Shown here: positions 54,022 through 62,511 of the stretch, one piece after another
Layout: each line of letters opens with the position of its first letter
How positions within the stretch are numbered: the first letter of the stretch is position 1
Source of the DNA: Amycolatopsis decaplanina DSM 44594
GTDB taxonomy: Bacteria; Actinomycetota; Actinomycetes; Mycobacteriales; Pseudonocardiaceae
Direction: 5' to 3'
NCBI RefSeq assembly: GCF_000342005.1
Contig: NZ_AOHO01000078.1
Span: forward strand, 1 to 64,000
DNA: 64,000 bases
The notes under the pieces: generated by a model
Told to the model about the DNA's origin: nothing
The model's input: the letters and a program-made list of their open reading frames with translations, nothing else
The model's database searches: none
Translations under genes and position numbers: made by a program

Positions 54022-54633
54022 ATGGCGAGACCGAGCAAGGCACCGGAGCGACGGGCCGAACTGATCGAGGTGGCCAGACAGGCCGTCCTCGAACGCGGCG
54101 TGCTGAACCTGCGGCTGAGGGACGTCGCCGAGGGCGCGGGGCTGTCGTCGGGTTCGGTCCTGTATTACTTCCCCACCCTCACCGACCTGCTCCAAGAGGT
54201 GCAGCGCGAGGCGGTGGCGCGGTTCTGTTCGGCGAGGGAACAGGCGGCGAGCGCGAAGACGACCCCGTCCGGGCGGCTGCTGGCGATGATCCGCAGCGGC
54301 CTGCCCACCGGCTCCGGCGACGAACTCTGCGTGCTGCTCTACGAACTCGGCACGATCGCCCGCCGCGATCCCGTGTACGCCGCCCGGCACATCACGCTCT
54401 ACGAGCGGCAGGTCCGGATCTACACCGGGATCCTCGAGGCCGGCTCGGCCACCGGCGAGTTCATCCTGACCGCGGACGCGGTGTCGATCGCGCGGAACCT
54501 CGTCACGTTGGAAGACGGCTACGGCCTGCACCTCACCCTGGCCGTGCCGACGCTGGAAACCGCGACCGCCGAAGCGATGTTGCTCTCCTACGCCCGCACA
54601 GCCACCTCGAACCCCTTGGAGGACCGTCCATGA
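54022..54633 (+). CDS. TetR family regulator
   Basis: A 203-residue repressor. The helix-turn-helix is at residues 10-55 (IEVARQAVLERGVLNLRLRD, GAGLSSGSVLYYFPTLTDLL), with a variable C-terminal ligand domain that resembles BetI-like regulators. It overlaps the P1 peptidase start by four bases (ATGA) and is divergent from the permease, with 142 bases between the starts, so it likely controls both. Confidence 0.88.
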   Translation: MARPSKAPERRAELIEVARQAVLERGVLNLRLRDVAEGAGLSSGSVLYYFPTLTDLLQEVQREAVARFCSAREQAASAKTTPSGRLLAMIRSGLPTGSGDELCVLLYELGTIARRDPVYAARHITLYERQVRIYTGILEAGSATGEFILTADAVSIARNLVTLEDGYGLHLTLAVPTLETATAEAMLLSYARTATSNPLEDRP

Positions 54634-55697
54634 CCCGCGCCCGCGACCTGGGTGTCCCGCTGCCCGGCCGGACCGGCGAGCACAACGCGCTCACCGACGT
54701 CCCCGGCGTCGAGATCGGTTTCACGACCCTCGTCGAGGGCGAATCGGTGCGCACCGGCGTCACCGCCGTCCTGCCGCGCGGGCGCGAGGAATTCGCCGTT
54801 CCGTGCGCGGCCGGGACGTACGCCCTCAACGGCAACGGAGAGATGACCGGAACCGCGTGGCTGGCCGAGACCGGGTCGCTGACCCTGCCGATGCTGATCA
54901 CCTCCACGCACGCCGTCGGAGCGTGCCACCGCGGCACGATCGACTGGGTGGTGCGCGAACGGCCCGACGTGGCCGCGGAATGGCTGCTGCCGGTGGTCGC
55001 CGAGACCTGGGACGGCTACCTGAACGACAGCACCGCGCCGACCATCCACAGTGGACACGCCATCGCCGCGATCGACGCCGCGCGAACAGGTCCGGTCAGC
55101 GAAGGCTCCGTCGGTGGCGGCACCGGAATGACCTGTTACGGCTTCAAGGGCGGCACCGGTACGGCCTCCCGCGTCGTGTCCTATGGAGACGACGAGTACA
55201 CCGTGGGAGCGTTGGTACAGGCCAACTTCGGCTCACGCCGCGAACTCACCATCGCGGGCGAGCACGTCGGCGTGGAACTCGGCGCCGACAACCCGATGGA
55301 GGAGGAATGGGCGGCGCCGCCGGGCGCGGGGTCGGTGATCGTGATCGTCGGCACCGACGCTCCCCTGCTGCCCGGTCAGTGCACGTCGCTCGCCCGCCGT
55401 GTCCCGCTCGGCCTCGCCCGCACCGGCACCGCCGGCTCGCATTTCTCCGGTGACCTCTTCCTCGCGTTCAGCACGGCGAACCCGGGAACGCTCACCAGCC
55501 GGTTCCCGCGGACGGAGGAGGCCGAGTACGAAAGCCTGCGGTTCATCCCGTGGGGCAGACTCGATCCGTTCTTCGAGGCCGTGGTGCAGGCGACCGAAGA
55601 GGCGGTGCTCAACGCGCTGTTCGCGAACGAGGAGATGACCGGCCACCGCGGCCACCGGGTTCCCGCGTTGCCGACGGAGCGCTGGCGCGGGGTCTAG
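54630..55697 (+). CDS. P1 family aminopeptidase (DmpA/BapA type)
   Basis: A 355-residue N-terminal nucleophile hydrolase. Family features are the N-terminal ALTDVPGVEIGFTTLV, TYALNGNGEMTG, the SVGGGTGMTCYGFKGGTGTAS loop and PGAGSVIVIVGTDAPLLPGQ. By analogy with DmpA, the chain should cleave itself between Gly234 and Ser235, making serine the nucleophile. Family members release N-terminal D- or beta-amino acids from peptides and amides. Translationally coupled to the TetR gene. Confidence 0.88.
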   Translation: MTRARDLGVPLPGRTGEHNALTDVPGVEIGFTTLVEGESVRTGVTAVLPRGREEFAVPCAAGTYALNGNGEMTGTAWLAETGSLTLPMLITSTHAVGACHRGTIDWVVRERPDVAAEWLLPVVAETWDGYLNDSTAPTIHSGHAIAAIDAARTGPVSEGSVGGGTGMTCYGFKGGTGTASRVVSYGDDEYTVGALVQANFGSRRELTIAGEHVGVELGADNPMEEEWAAPPGAGSVIVIVGTDAPLLPGQCTSLARRVPLGLARTGTAGSHFSGDLFLAFSTANPGTLTSRFPRTEEAEYESLRFIPWGRLDPFFEAVVQATEEAVLNALFANEEMTGHRGHRVPALPTERWRGV

Positions 55698-55897
55698 GTG
55701 CCGATAGGGGCGTTTGACCGTGGCACACGACGGCCGTGGGACACCGACCTCTTCCAGGATGCGCAGCTGTCGAGTTTGCCGGTCGGTTCCGATAATCCGC
55801 CCAGCACCGGGCACCGGAACACCTCGTCACCGTTGGCGGCGGCATCGAAGCAAAGGATCTCGTAGGCGAGCGGCACGGTATCCCACAAGTCCCCCAT
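55694..55897 (-). CDS. Small hypothetical reading frame of doubtful reality
   Basis: A 67-residue frame beginning MGDLWDTVPLAYEILCFDAAANGDEVF. The first 35 residues look protein-like, with few rare codons, but there is no ribosome site and no family is recognised; the last 25 residues are antisense-like and overlap the P1 peptidase stop by four bases. It could be a gene remnant. The rest of the gap (55898-56038) holds nothing I recognise. Confidence 0.25.
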   Translation of the reverse strand: MGDLWDTVPLAYEILCFDAAANGDEVFRCPVLGGLSEPTGKLDSCASWKRSVSHGRRVPRSNAPIGT

Positions 55898-56038
55898 CCG
55901 CGAAGCCGTGATCAGCAGAACGAACTACTGACCTCCGCTGAAGCAAGATCCATGTCGCCGTTGTCCTGGCCGGGGCGGAACGGCAAGGGGCCCGGGTTGC
56001 CTGAGTGCCGCCCGGCGGTGCTGGTGTGGCGTCGGCTG

Positions 56039-56082
56039 TCGTGAGTGATCAGGGTCGTTAGAACGACCCTGATCACTCACGA
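56039..56082. terminator. GTGAGTGG-family palindrome, diverged arms
   Basis: A perfect 44-base palindrome, TCGTGAGTGATCAGGGTCGTT with its complement around AG (longer arm abbreviated at 20: CGTGAGTGATCAGGGTCGTT). Its arm sequence differs from the reference copy at several positions, yet both arms changed together. It sits 73 bases beyond the SARP stop. Confidence 0.65.
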
Positions 56083-56154
56083 CCCCCTCGGTCTGTCGCC
56101 GACAAGAAACCGCAGGCCAAAAGGTAGATCAACTTAAGCTACGTGGCATTGGTC

Positions 56155-56997
56155 CTAGGTGCCGATCAGCACCTTCGCGGGTGCCCGCCTCGTGCCGATC
56201 CGCGCGAGGTCGAACCGGACCCGTCCGGCGCAGATCTCGTCGGAGAGCGAGTCCAGCAGTTCCAGCGCGCGGCACAGGCACGACATCGCGCTCCGCCGGT
56301 CGTCGCGCCGCAAGTGCAGTTGCCCCCGCCTGCGCAGGACGAGCGCCGTGCGGTGCGGGTCGTTCAGCTCGGCGCATAGCCGCCCGGCCTCGTCCAGTTC
56401 CGCCTCGGCCTCGTCGAGCAGGCCGAGCTCCGCGCTCGCGACGGCACACGAGGTATGGGCGTGCGCCATGCCGAGGACGTCGCCGATCTCGCGGAAGATG
56501 GCCAACGCCCGCCTCGCGGTCGCACGCGATGTCTCAGGCCGCCCGGTCCCCCGGGCGAGGACGCAGAGGCCGGTCAGTGCCCTGGCCCGCCCCGCCGGGT
56601 CGCCGATCCGTTCGCTGATCCGGCAAGACTCGATGAGCGCCTCACCCGCCGCCCAGTAGTCGTCCCGGTACAGGTGAATCTGACCGATTCCGCGCAGCAG
56701 TGCGGCTTCCCCGCGTGGGCATCCCGACGCCCGCGCCGCGGCGAGCGCGCGCCGGTGGCACCGCGACCATTCCGAATACAGTCCGCTGTGGTCGAAGTAC
56801 GACGCGGTCACGACGGCGAGTTCCCAGGCGAGCTCCCCGAGTCCGGCGCCCGCCGCGTGCGAGACGGCGGCCTCCAGCGCGGGAACCTCGTTCCGGAACC
56901 ACGAAAGCGGTTCGGCCACCAGCTCTTCGTCGAGCGAGGTCCGGGCCGCACCGCCGGGCTCCGGCCGCAACACGCTGCGGGACAACGGTCCGCGGCC
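56155..56997 (-). pseudogene. C-terminal part of a frameshifted SARP regulator
   Basis: This 280-codon frame continues the preceding regulator after a -1 shift. It starts GRGPLSRSVLRPEPGG and then reads EPLSWFRNEVPALEAAVSHA and a series of tetratricopeptide-like helices (YWAAGEALIESCRISERIGD, LGMAHAHTSCAVASAELGLL). These repeats normally complete AfsR-type regulators. It has no start or ribosome site of its own. It ends before the palindrome at 56039. Confidence 0.7.
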
Positions 56998-58844
56998 TTC
57001 TCCGCGAGCCAGAGCCAACCGCCGAGCACTCGTTCGGTCGCGTCCGCGCGGGCCTTTTCCGGTTCGGCCGCGACCTCCTCGACCGCGAACGCGCGCAAAA
57101 GATCGTGCATCCGGTAACGCGGTGCGCCGGTGGTACGCGGGGCAGGCTGGACCATGTTCCGATGCCGCAGGTCTTCCAGCGCGAGAGACGTCACTTCGGG
57201 CTCGCCGTCGTCGGCCAGCGCCGCCGCCCACGCGGGGAAATCGGCCGAAGGCAACAGGCCCAGCCTGCGGAACAGCCGCTGCCGGTCCGGCGCCAGTTGC
57301 CGGTACCCGAGGGACAGGCTGCCCCGGACGGCGAGATCCCCGGCGCACAGCCAATCCAGCCGCCGCCGTTCGACGGAGAGTTCGCCCGCGACGTCGGCGA
57401 GCCGCCAGCCCGTGCGATCGCCGATCCGGCTGCCGACGATCCGCAACGCCAGCGGGAGCCCGCCGCAGTGTTCGAGAACCTTTTGTGCGGCCACAGGATC
57501 TTCGCCGGTCTCGGTGAGCTTGGCGAGGAGGGCCTCCGCGTCGGCCAGTGGCAGGACGTCGACCGGGACCTGGCGGCCGAGTTCGAGCCCGGCCAGGACG
57601 ACTCGGCTCGTGATGATCACCGCGCAGCCGCCACCGGCGGGCAGCAACGGCCGCAGCTGGGCCTCGCCGGCGGCGTCGTCGAGGACGAGCAGTACGCGGC
57701 GGCCGTGGACCAGGCTGCGGAACAGACAGGCGCATTCGTCGACGTCGGCGGGGATCTCGTCGGTGGGAACGCCGAACGCGCGCAGGAACCCGGCGAGCAC
57801 GGCCTCCGGGGGCCTCGGCTCGTTCGTGGTCCCGCGCAGAGCCGCGAACAGCCTTCCATCGGGGTAGTGGTCCGCGACCTGGTGCGCGAGCCTGATCGCC
57901 AGCGAGGACTTCCCGATCCCGCCGGCGCCGGTCAGCAGCAACACCGGCGGGGTGTCACGACTGTCGCCCCCGCCCAGTTCCGCCAGCAGGTCCGCGATGA
58001 GCGCGTCCCTGCCGACGAAGTCCGGGATCCCCGGCGGCAGCTGACAGGGCACCGCGGGTTCCTGGTACGCGGGATAGTCACGCGTCGTCATGCCCTGGCC
58101 ATCACGCAGGATCTCGCACTGCAGCGAGCGGATCGACGGCGACGGCTCGACACCGAGTTCGGTGACCAGCCTGCGGCGCCATCCGGCGTAGACGTCGAGT
58201 GCCTCGGCCACCCGGCCTGCCCGGGCGAGCGCCGTCATCAACAGCCCGCAGACCCGTTCCCGGAACGGGGCCGCGGCGAGCAGATCACGGAGTTCGGGCA
58301 CCAGCCGGTCGTGTTCACCCAGCCCGAGTTCGGCCTCGGCCTTGTCCTCCAGCAGCGAAAGACGTTCTTCCTCCCAACGCGCGACGACCTCGGCCGCGGC
58401 CGGGATCCCGGCGAGCACTGGACCCCGCCACAGTTCGAGTGCGTCCCGGAAACGCTGAGCCGCCTCGCGATGGCAGTCACGGGCCAGTAGTTCGCGGCCC
58501 TGCGCGGCGAGGCAGGTGAACCGGCCGGTGTCGGTGTCCTCCGGCCGCGCGTCGAGCAGGTACGCCGCTCCCCTGGTCAGGATCGGCCTTCCGCCCTGTG
58601 GTGTGCGCAAGGCGCGGCGCAGGCCCGAGATGAGCCCCTGGATCTGAACTTTCGCCGAGACCGGTGGCTTGTCGCCCCAGAGCTCGTCGACGATCCTGTC
58701 CAGCGGCACCGGACGGCCCGCCTCGATCAGCAGAAGCGCGAAGACCCGGCGCGCCTGCGGCGGGCCGAGTGGCAGGTCCGTGCCCTGCCACTCGGCCGCG
58801 GGTTCACCGAACAGGCGATAGAAATAGTGGTTCTTTTCGTTCAC
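56808..58844 (-). CDS. SARP (BTAD/NB-ARC) regulator, N-terminal part, frameshifted
   Basis: A 678-residue frame whose homology runs to about residue 615. Winged helix (ALLLIEAGRPVPLDRIVDEL), activation domain (about 95-245), then NB-ARC with P-loop LLTGAGGIGKSSLAIRLA and Walker B RRVLLVLDDA, then RYRMHDLLRAFAVEE. After GGWLWLAEKA, near 56997, the reading frame stops resembling the family and the -1 frame takes over. Either one base is missing from the sequence or the gene has lost its repeat domain. The GTG start follows GGGGGAAA. Confidence 0.82.
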   Translation of the reverse strand: MNEKNHYFYRLFGEPAAEWQGTDLPLGPPQARRVFALLLIEAGRPVPLDRIVDELWGDKPPVSAKVQIQGLISGLRRALRTPQGGRPILTRGAAYLLDARPEDTDTGRFTCLAAQGRELLARDCHREAAQRFRDALELWRGPVLAGIPAAAEVVARWEEERLSLLEDKAEAELGLGEHDRLVPELRDLLAAAPFRERVCGLLMTALARAGRVAEALDVYAGWRRRLVTELGVEPSPSIRSLQCEILRDGQGMTTRDYPAYQEPAVPCQLPPGIPDFVGRDALIADLLAELGGGDSRDTPPVLLLTGAGGIGKSSLAIRLAHQVADHYPDGRLFAALRGTTNEPRPPEAVLAGFLRAFGVPTDEIPADVDECACLFRSLVHGRRVLLVLDDAAGEAQLRPLLPAGGGCAVIITSRVVLAGLELGRQVPVDVLPLADAEALLAKLTETGEDPVAAQKVLEHCGGLPLALRIVGSRIGDRTGWRLADVAGELSVERRRLDWLCAGDLAVRGSLSLGYRQLAPDRQRLFRRLGLLPSADFPAWAAALADDGEPEVTSLALEDLRHRNMVQPAPRTTGAPRYRMHDLLRAFAVEEVAAEPEKARADATERVLGGWLWLAEKAADRCPAACCGRSPAVRPGPRSTKSWWPNRFRGSGTRFPRWRPPSRTRRAPDSGSSPGNSPS

Positions 58845-58931
58845 CGGTTTCCCCCAGTAAATCGAGACACCCAAGACGAGAGTCTCAGAAATACCCGGGG
58901 GTGGCGTCCGGCATTCGAAGGAACACCTCGC

Positions 58932-59432
58932 TCAGCAGGCACTGCCCGAGGTGTAAATTCTCAACGAGGTCGCCTGGTCGTTGTCGGCGTTGCCCACGTA
59001 CGACGCTCGGGCACCCGCCTGCATGCAGCGACTGGTCCCGCCGCCGATGTTGTAGTACCAGCGGGCATCGACCGAGCGCCGGTTGTGCCAGGACGACATC
59101 TGGTCATTGAATCCGTAGTCGACCAGGTTCTTCAAGTCGGGCGACCGGAACTGCAGTCGCCGTCCTCCGAAGTCGCGGTTCTCGTACAGGCACACGTAGT
59201 TCTCCTGGCAGTTGCTCGCCGCACCGGGCGACAACGACAGAGTGGTTTCCCCGCCGTTCCAGACGATCTGGTCCCCGACGACCTTCCACCCCGGGGCGAG
59301 CTTCGCCGCGTCGACCCCGGCCGACTTCAGCGTGGCCGCCCCGTCCGACGCGGCCGAAGCGGGCGCCGCGACGAGCGCTGCCGCGACCGCGGCGGCGCCC
59401 AAAGCCGTGGAAACGAACCGGAGAGTGCGCAT
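58932..59432 (-). CDS. Secreted peptidase inhibitor family I36-like protein
   Basis: A 166-residue exported protein. A signal peptide (LRFVSTALGAAAVAAALVAAPASAA) ends near residue 28. The C-terminal half has CQENYVCLYENRDFGGRRLQF, the crystallin-like fold of Streptomyces metalloproteinase inhibitors (family I36), plus further cysteines (SRCMQAG, SGSAC) for disulfides. A strong AAGGAGG ribosome site precedes the ATG. It follows the SARP gene upstream by 87 bases on the same strand. Inhibitory function is inferred from family only. Confidence 0.8.
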   Translation of the reverse strand: MRTLRFVSTALGAAAVAAALVAAPASAASDGAATLKSAGVDAAKLAPGWKVVGDQIVWNGGETTLSLSPGAASNCQENYVCLYENRDFGGRRLQFRSPDLKNLVDYGFNDQMSSWHNRRSVDARWYYNIGGGTSRCMQAGARASYVGNADNDQATSLRIYTSGSAC

Positions 59433-59645
59433 TTGTTCCTCCTTGATCCGGCGTGCCCTCCGCACGCCGCCATCAAGGTCCCGCGATCCGCTGCCCGAAG
59501 CCTAAGCAGTCGAAAAGGGACCGCGGTGCATCCGCTTAGAGCCGCAGGTCACCAGCCGCGATGGAGCAGCCCACCGCCGCTGACGTCACCCGTGCCCGGC
59601 GCGCTGGGTCACGGACAAGGTGTGCATCCAGGCGGGCGGCCGGGG

Positions 59646-60062
59646 TCAGAGCCAGTCCGCCACGATGCCGCGGGCACGCAGCGTCTCCAGCGCCTCCTCG
59701 TTGCCCGTGTAGAGCAGTGTCATCGACTTCAGGTTCGGAAAGTGCCGCACGTCGGCGAACTCGTCGACGTCGAACAGTCCGTCCTCGCCGTCCCAGTTCG
59801 GCGCGATCTCGAGGTAGATCTCGTTGCCACCGTCCATCTCGATCTCGGTGATCTTCTCCGCAAGCTCGACGGGGACCTCGAGCGCCTCGAAATACGCCAG
59901 GGCCTCAGGTACGGCCTCGACGCTCCCGCCGTCGTAGGTGAAGCCCTGCTCGGCGGCGTACTCCCGCAGACTGAACCTCGGCAGGAGATCCTGGCTGTAC
60001 ATCAGTTCTTGGACGACGGCGAGCTTGAAGTTGGGGTCGGCGAACGAGATCGGCTGGCTCAT
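59646..60062 (-). CDS. DUF6892-like small protein
   Basis: A 138-residue acidic soluble protein: SFADPNFKLAVVQELMYSQD at the start and VRHFPNLKSMTLLYTGNEEALETLRARGI near the end, resembling DUF6892 proteins often seen with leucine-rich-repeat-like segments. Function unknown. No strong ribosome site before the ATG; a start four codons upstream is possible. Confidence 0.65.
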   Translation of the reverse strand: MSQPISFADPNFKLAVVQELMYSQDLLPRFSLREYAAEQGFTYDGGSVEAVPEALAYFEALEVPVELAEKITEIEMDGGNEIYLEIAPNWDGEDGLFDVDEFADVRHFPNLKSMTLLYTGNEEALETLRARGIVADWL

Positions 60063-60132
60063 ACGCCGAACCATATATTGAGGGGTAAGGCAAAGGTGGC
60101 ATGTTGCGAAAGAGAGCGGCGGACCGTGGTGG

Positions 60133-60178
60133 CCTCGTGAGTGGTAAGGACGGTTAGAACCGCTTACCACTCACGAGG
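60133..60178. terminator. GTGAGTGG-family palindrome, imperfect
   Basis: The left arm matches the reference copy exactly (GTGAGTGGTAAGGACGGTT), but the right arm has lost bases (AACCGCTTACCACTCACGAG). It lies downstream of the serine protease gene (stop 60297) and upstream of the DUF6892-like gene. Confidence 0.6.
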
Positions 60179-60296
60179 CTCGCACCCCTTCGAGATTCCC
60201 CGGTCGGTGTGGCGCGACAGCCGCCTCGCCGTCCCTGTTCGGTTCCATCGCCGCGGACCTCTGAGATCTTTACGGCGAGAACGTACTCAGCGCTGA

Positions 60297-61082
60297 CTAG
60301 CTGGCGGCCGGCTCCCGATCTACCTGACCCGCGTCAAAGTCTCCGAAGATCTTGAACCGGATCCAGTCGTTCACGGGCGGCTGCGCCAAATTCGCGAACC
60401 AGGTGTGGTGATCGCGATGGTTGCTGACCGTGCCCACCAGCATGTAGCGCTCCCTGCCGCCTCCGACCCTCGTGAAGGCTGGGGCACCGCTGTCCTCCGG
60501 GCGCACACCGGTCCCCGGCCGGGGCGCGTCGGCGCAGAACCATTGCGGGCCGGGCTGGTCGCAGCGGTAGGTCGCGGTGAAAGTCAGCTCATGGGCACGT
60601 TCAGGCCGCTGATGCTCGGTCATGCCGTAGCCGGCGACCGTGAGCGGACTGCCGGGCAAGATCGGCCCCATGGCGCCGGAGGGAACGAGCCTGACCGGCG
60701 TGGTCCGCACCCGACGCTCGAGCGTCAGCACCGCGACGTCGATGTTACGGGCATCACCCACTCCCCACGGGTGGCGCTCCGTGCGAACCACCCTGACCGT
60801 GTAGGGCCGGGTCTCGGTGAGGAAGTAGGCGTACATGTCATCGGGCTCGTCAGGATTCTTGGACACGCAATGCGCTGCCGTCACGATGTGCCGGCGCGAA
60901 ACCAGCGAACCCGAGCAGTAACCCTCGCCCGGGTTTCCGAACCTCACCAGCCATGGGTAGGCGCCAGGCGGCACCGCGTCGCCACCTACGATCGCGCCGG
61001 CATAGCCACTGGGCACCATCGCCAGGGCAACGGCACAGACCACCGCCAGACTGGCGAACACACGAAACCGGCCGAACAGCAC
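60297..61082 (-). CDS. Secreted trypsin-like serine protease
   Basis: A 261-residue S1-family protease with a signal peptide (FASLAVVCAVALAMVPSGYAG) and mature start IVGGDAVPPGAYPWLVRFG. The triad is histidine in VTAAHCVSKN, aspartate in RNIDVAVLTLE and serine in RPEDSGAPAF; the usual GDSGGP is altered. Cysteines in CSGSLVS, AHC and RCDQPGPQWFC suit disulfides. The GTG at 61082 gives a normal signal peptide; a GTG at 61142 would add 20 residues. Regulation not evident. Confidence 0.83.
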   Translation of the reverse strand: MLFGRFRVFASLAVVCAVALAMVPSGYAGAIVGGDAVPPGAYPWLVRFGNPGEGYCSGSLVSRRHIVTAAHCVSKNPDEPDDMYAYFLTETRPYTVRVVRTERHPWGVGDARNIDVAVLTLERRVRTTPVRLVPSGAMGPILPGSPLTVAGYGMTEHQRPERAHELTFTATYRCDQPGPQWFCADAPRPGTGVRPEDSGAPAFTRVGGGRERYMLVGTVSNHRDHHTWFANLAQPPVNDWIRFKIFGDFDAGQVDREPAAS

Positions 61083-61645
61083 ATCACGTCCTAAGATCTC
61101 ACGGGCTCTGATCGCCCTGGTACGGGAGAGAGGGGAATTCACGGCAGGCGGGGTCGGCTCTCAGCAGGAGCGTCGCCAGCGACTTGCCTACGTGCGGCAG
61201 GAGACACCGCTATTCGGCGAGACCGTGCACCAAGAGTGAGCTGAGGAGCGGGTACGACGAACGTTGTCCGGTCATACGGTTTTCTCAGCACCACCAAGTT
61301 ATCCACTATGGACAGGCATTCCTCTTGTGCGGCACATCGGATGCCGCGTCGTTAGCATGACGATCCTGGACAAGCGGCGAAAGGAGCCATCGGCGTGGCT
61401 CCCTCCGCGGCATCATGATCGGCTGTTCAGGTTCGAGCGCGGCTCGGCGGGCTTCAGCGACTACGGTGAGGAGGCCTTCACGGACACCCCGGCTGGGTTC
61501 AGCGAGCGGCAGCCAAACTGAGCGAATACGGGCTGGGGTGCGGCACGTACGTGACTGTCCGATGTGGAGTCCGCGTCGGACGGCGCGAGCGCCGGCACCG
61601 GTCACCGGAACGGCAGCCACCTGGTCCGCGTCGTCACGTCGCCGA
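61083..61645. other. Gap upstream of the protease, no gene seen
   Basis: I find no family-like frame on either strand. A short segment at 61469-61486, GAGGAGGCCTTCACGGAC, resembles the end of the MITE-like element (compare 48545-48564), so a degraded piece may be present. Confidence 0.3.
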
Positions 61646-61682
61646 GCACATCGCCTCGGGGTGCCACCCCGAGGCGATGTGC
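61646..61682. repeat. 37-bp perfect palindrome inside a gene remnant
   Basis: GCACATCGCCTCGGGGTG and CACCCCGAGGCGATGTGC pair around one C. It lies in the tail of the MenC-like remnant, apparently replacing part of that gene. Confidence 0.65.
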
Positions 61683-61835
61683 GGAGGGAACCTTCATCCA
61701 CCCGTCGGTCAGCACGAACGGCTCGGTGATGTCTTGCGCGTAGTACCGCGCGGACGCGGAGACATCTCCGGGGAGGGTGAAACCCGGCAAGGCGGCCAAG
61801 GCGAGGTTTCCGGCTCGGCCGAGCCTCCTCGAGCC
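61662..61835 (-). pseudogene. MenC-like enolase-superfamily C-terminal remnant
   Basis: The minus strand reads SRRLGRAGNLALAALPGF, then TLPGDVSASARYYAQDITEP and FVLTDGWMKVPS. This matches the C-terminus of o-succinylbenzoate synthase-like enzymes (barrel strand, TLPGD loop, VPSGPGLGV end). The catalytic core upstream is missing and the end runs into a palindrome. Non-functional. Confidence 0.55.
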
Positions 61836-61855
61836 GGGTCGCGCCGGGTCATGAC

Positions 61856-62014
61856 GGTGGTCGGCGAATCGCTCGCCGCCGAGCGGGCGAACTCGATCAG
61901 CGCGAGAGGGTTCCCGCCCGCTTGCCGGAGGCTCTCCAGCCGGGTCCTGCCGGGCAGATTCGGTTCGACGGAGTCGAGCAGCCGCGCCGTGTGCCGGTCT
62001 TCGAGCGGTAAGCC
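61856..62014 (-). pseudogene. LuxR-type ATPase regulator remnant
   Basis: About 53 codons: GLPLEDRHTARLLDSVEPNL followed by RLESLRQAGGNPLALIEFAR, the segment after the ATPase core in large LuxR (LAL-type) regulators where GNPLAL is diagnostic. Frame and homology are lost on both sides, directly next to the MenC-like remnant. Non-functional. Confidence 0.55.
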
Positions 62015-62511
62015 CGGACCCGCCCCACGCTGCCCCGGTGATCGAATCACCGGGTCTGGCGGTGCTGGACAAGGATGACCTCGGAATGAGAAGCGCTTCA
62101 CAGGCTTTGATCGGGCCGTCGCCGGTGAAAAAGTACGTCGCTTCTCACGGTCGATCGAAGATCGTCTCCATTCGGCTACATCTTGGCCGCAAGCACGATT
62201 TCCTGGAAATTCATTCACTTTCCGGCCGATGCGTCAGCCGAGCCTGATCGGCCGACTACCACCGGTCACAAGAATCTCGCCGCCATTTACGCGACACGTG
62301 GGTGGGTCGCAAACCTGTGTCACCAATGTCCTTTTGGACACTTTAATTCCGGCAGCACTCGATCGCCGTTCGGCGCCGATCTCGCCGGGCCCGGCGAGAG
62401 ATGCCGTGGCCCGGGATCGACAAGACGTGAGCCGGCCGGCCCCGTCGGAACGAGGTGCACCTTCGCTCGCCGCCGACGCTGATCCGAGGAGAGCGGGCGA
62501 CCGTCCGGGGG
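62015..62511. other. Gap before pdxS 3' end, no gene seen
   Basis: The part from 62090 to 62360 is less GC-rich than its surroundings. No frame resembles a protein family and no strong hairpin is evident. Confidence 0.3.

Noticed and set aside
61264..61521. 85-codon plus-strand frame upstream of the protease
   Set aside because: No ribosome site, no family resemblance, and it runs through a fragment of the MITE-like end.
51000..62511. Accessory stretch as a prophage or integrative element
   Set aside because: No integrase, phage structural gene, replication gene, tRNA-flanked attachment site or end repeats were found.
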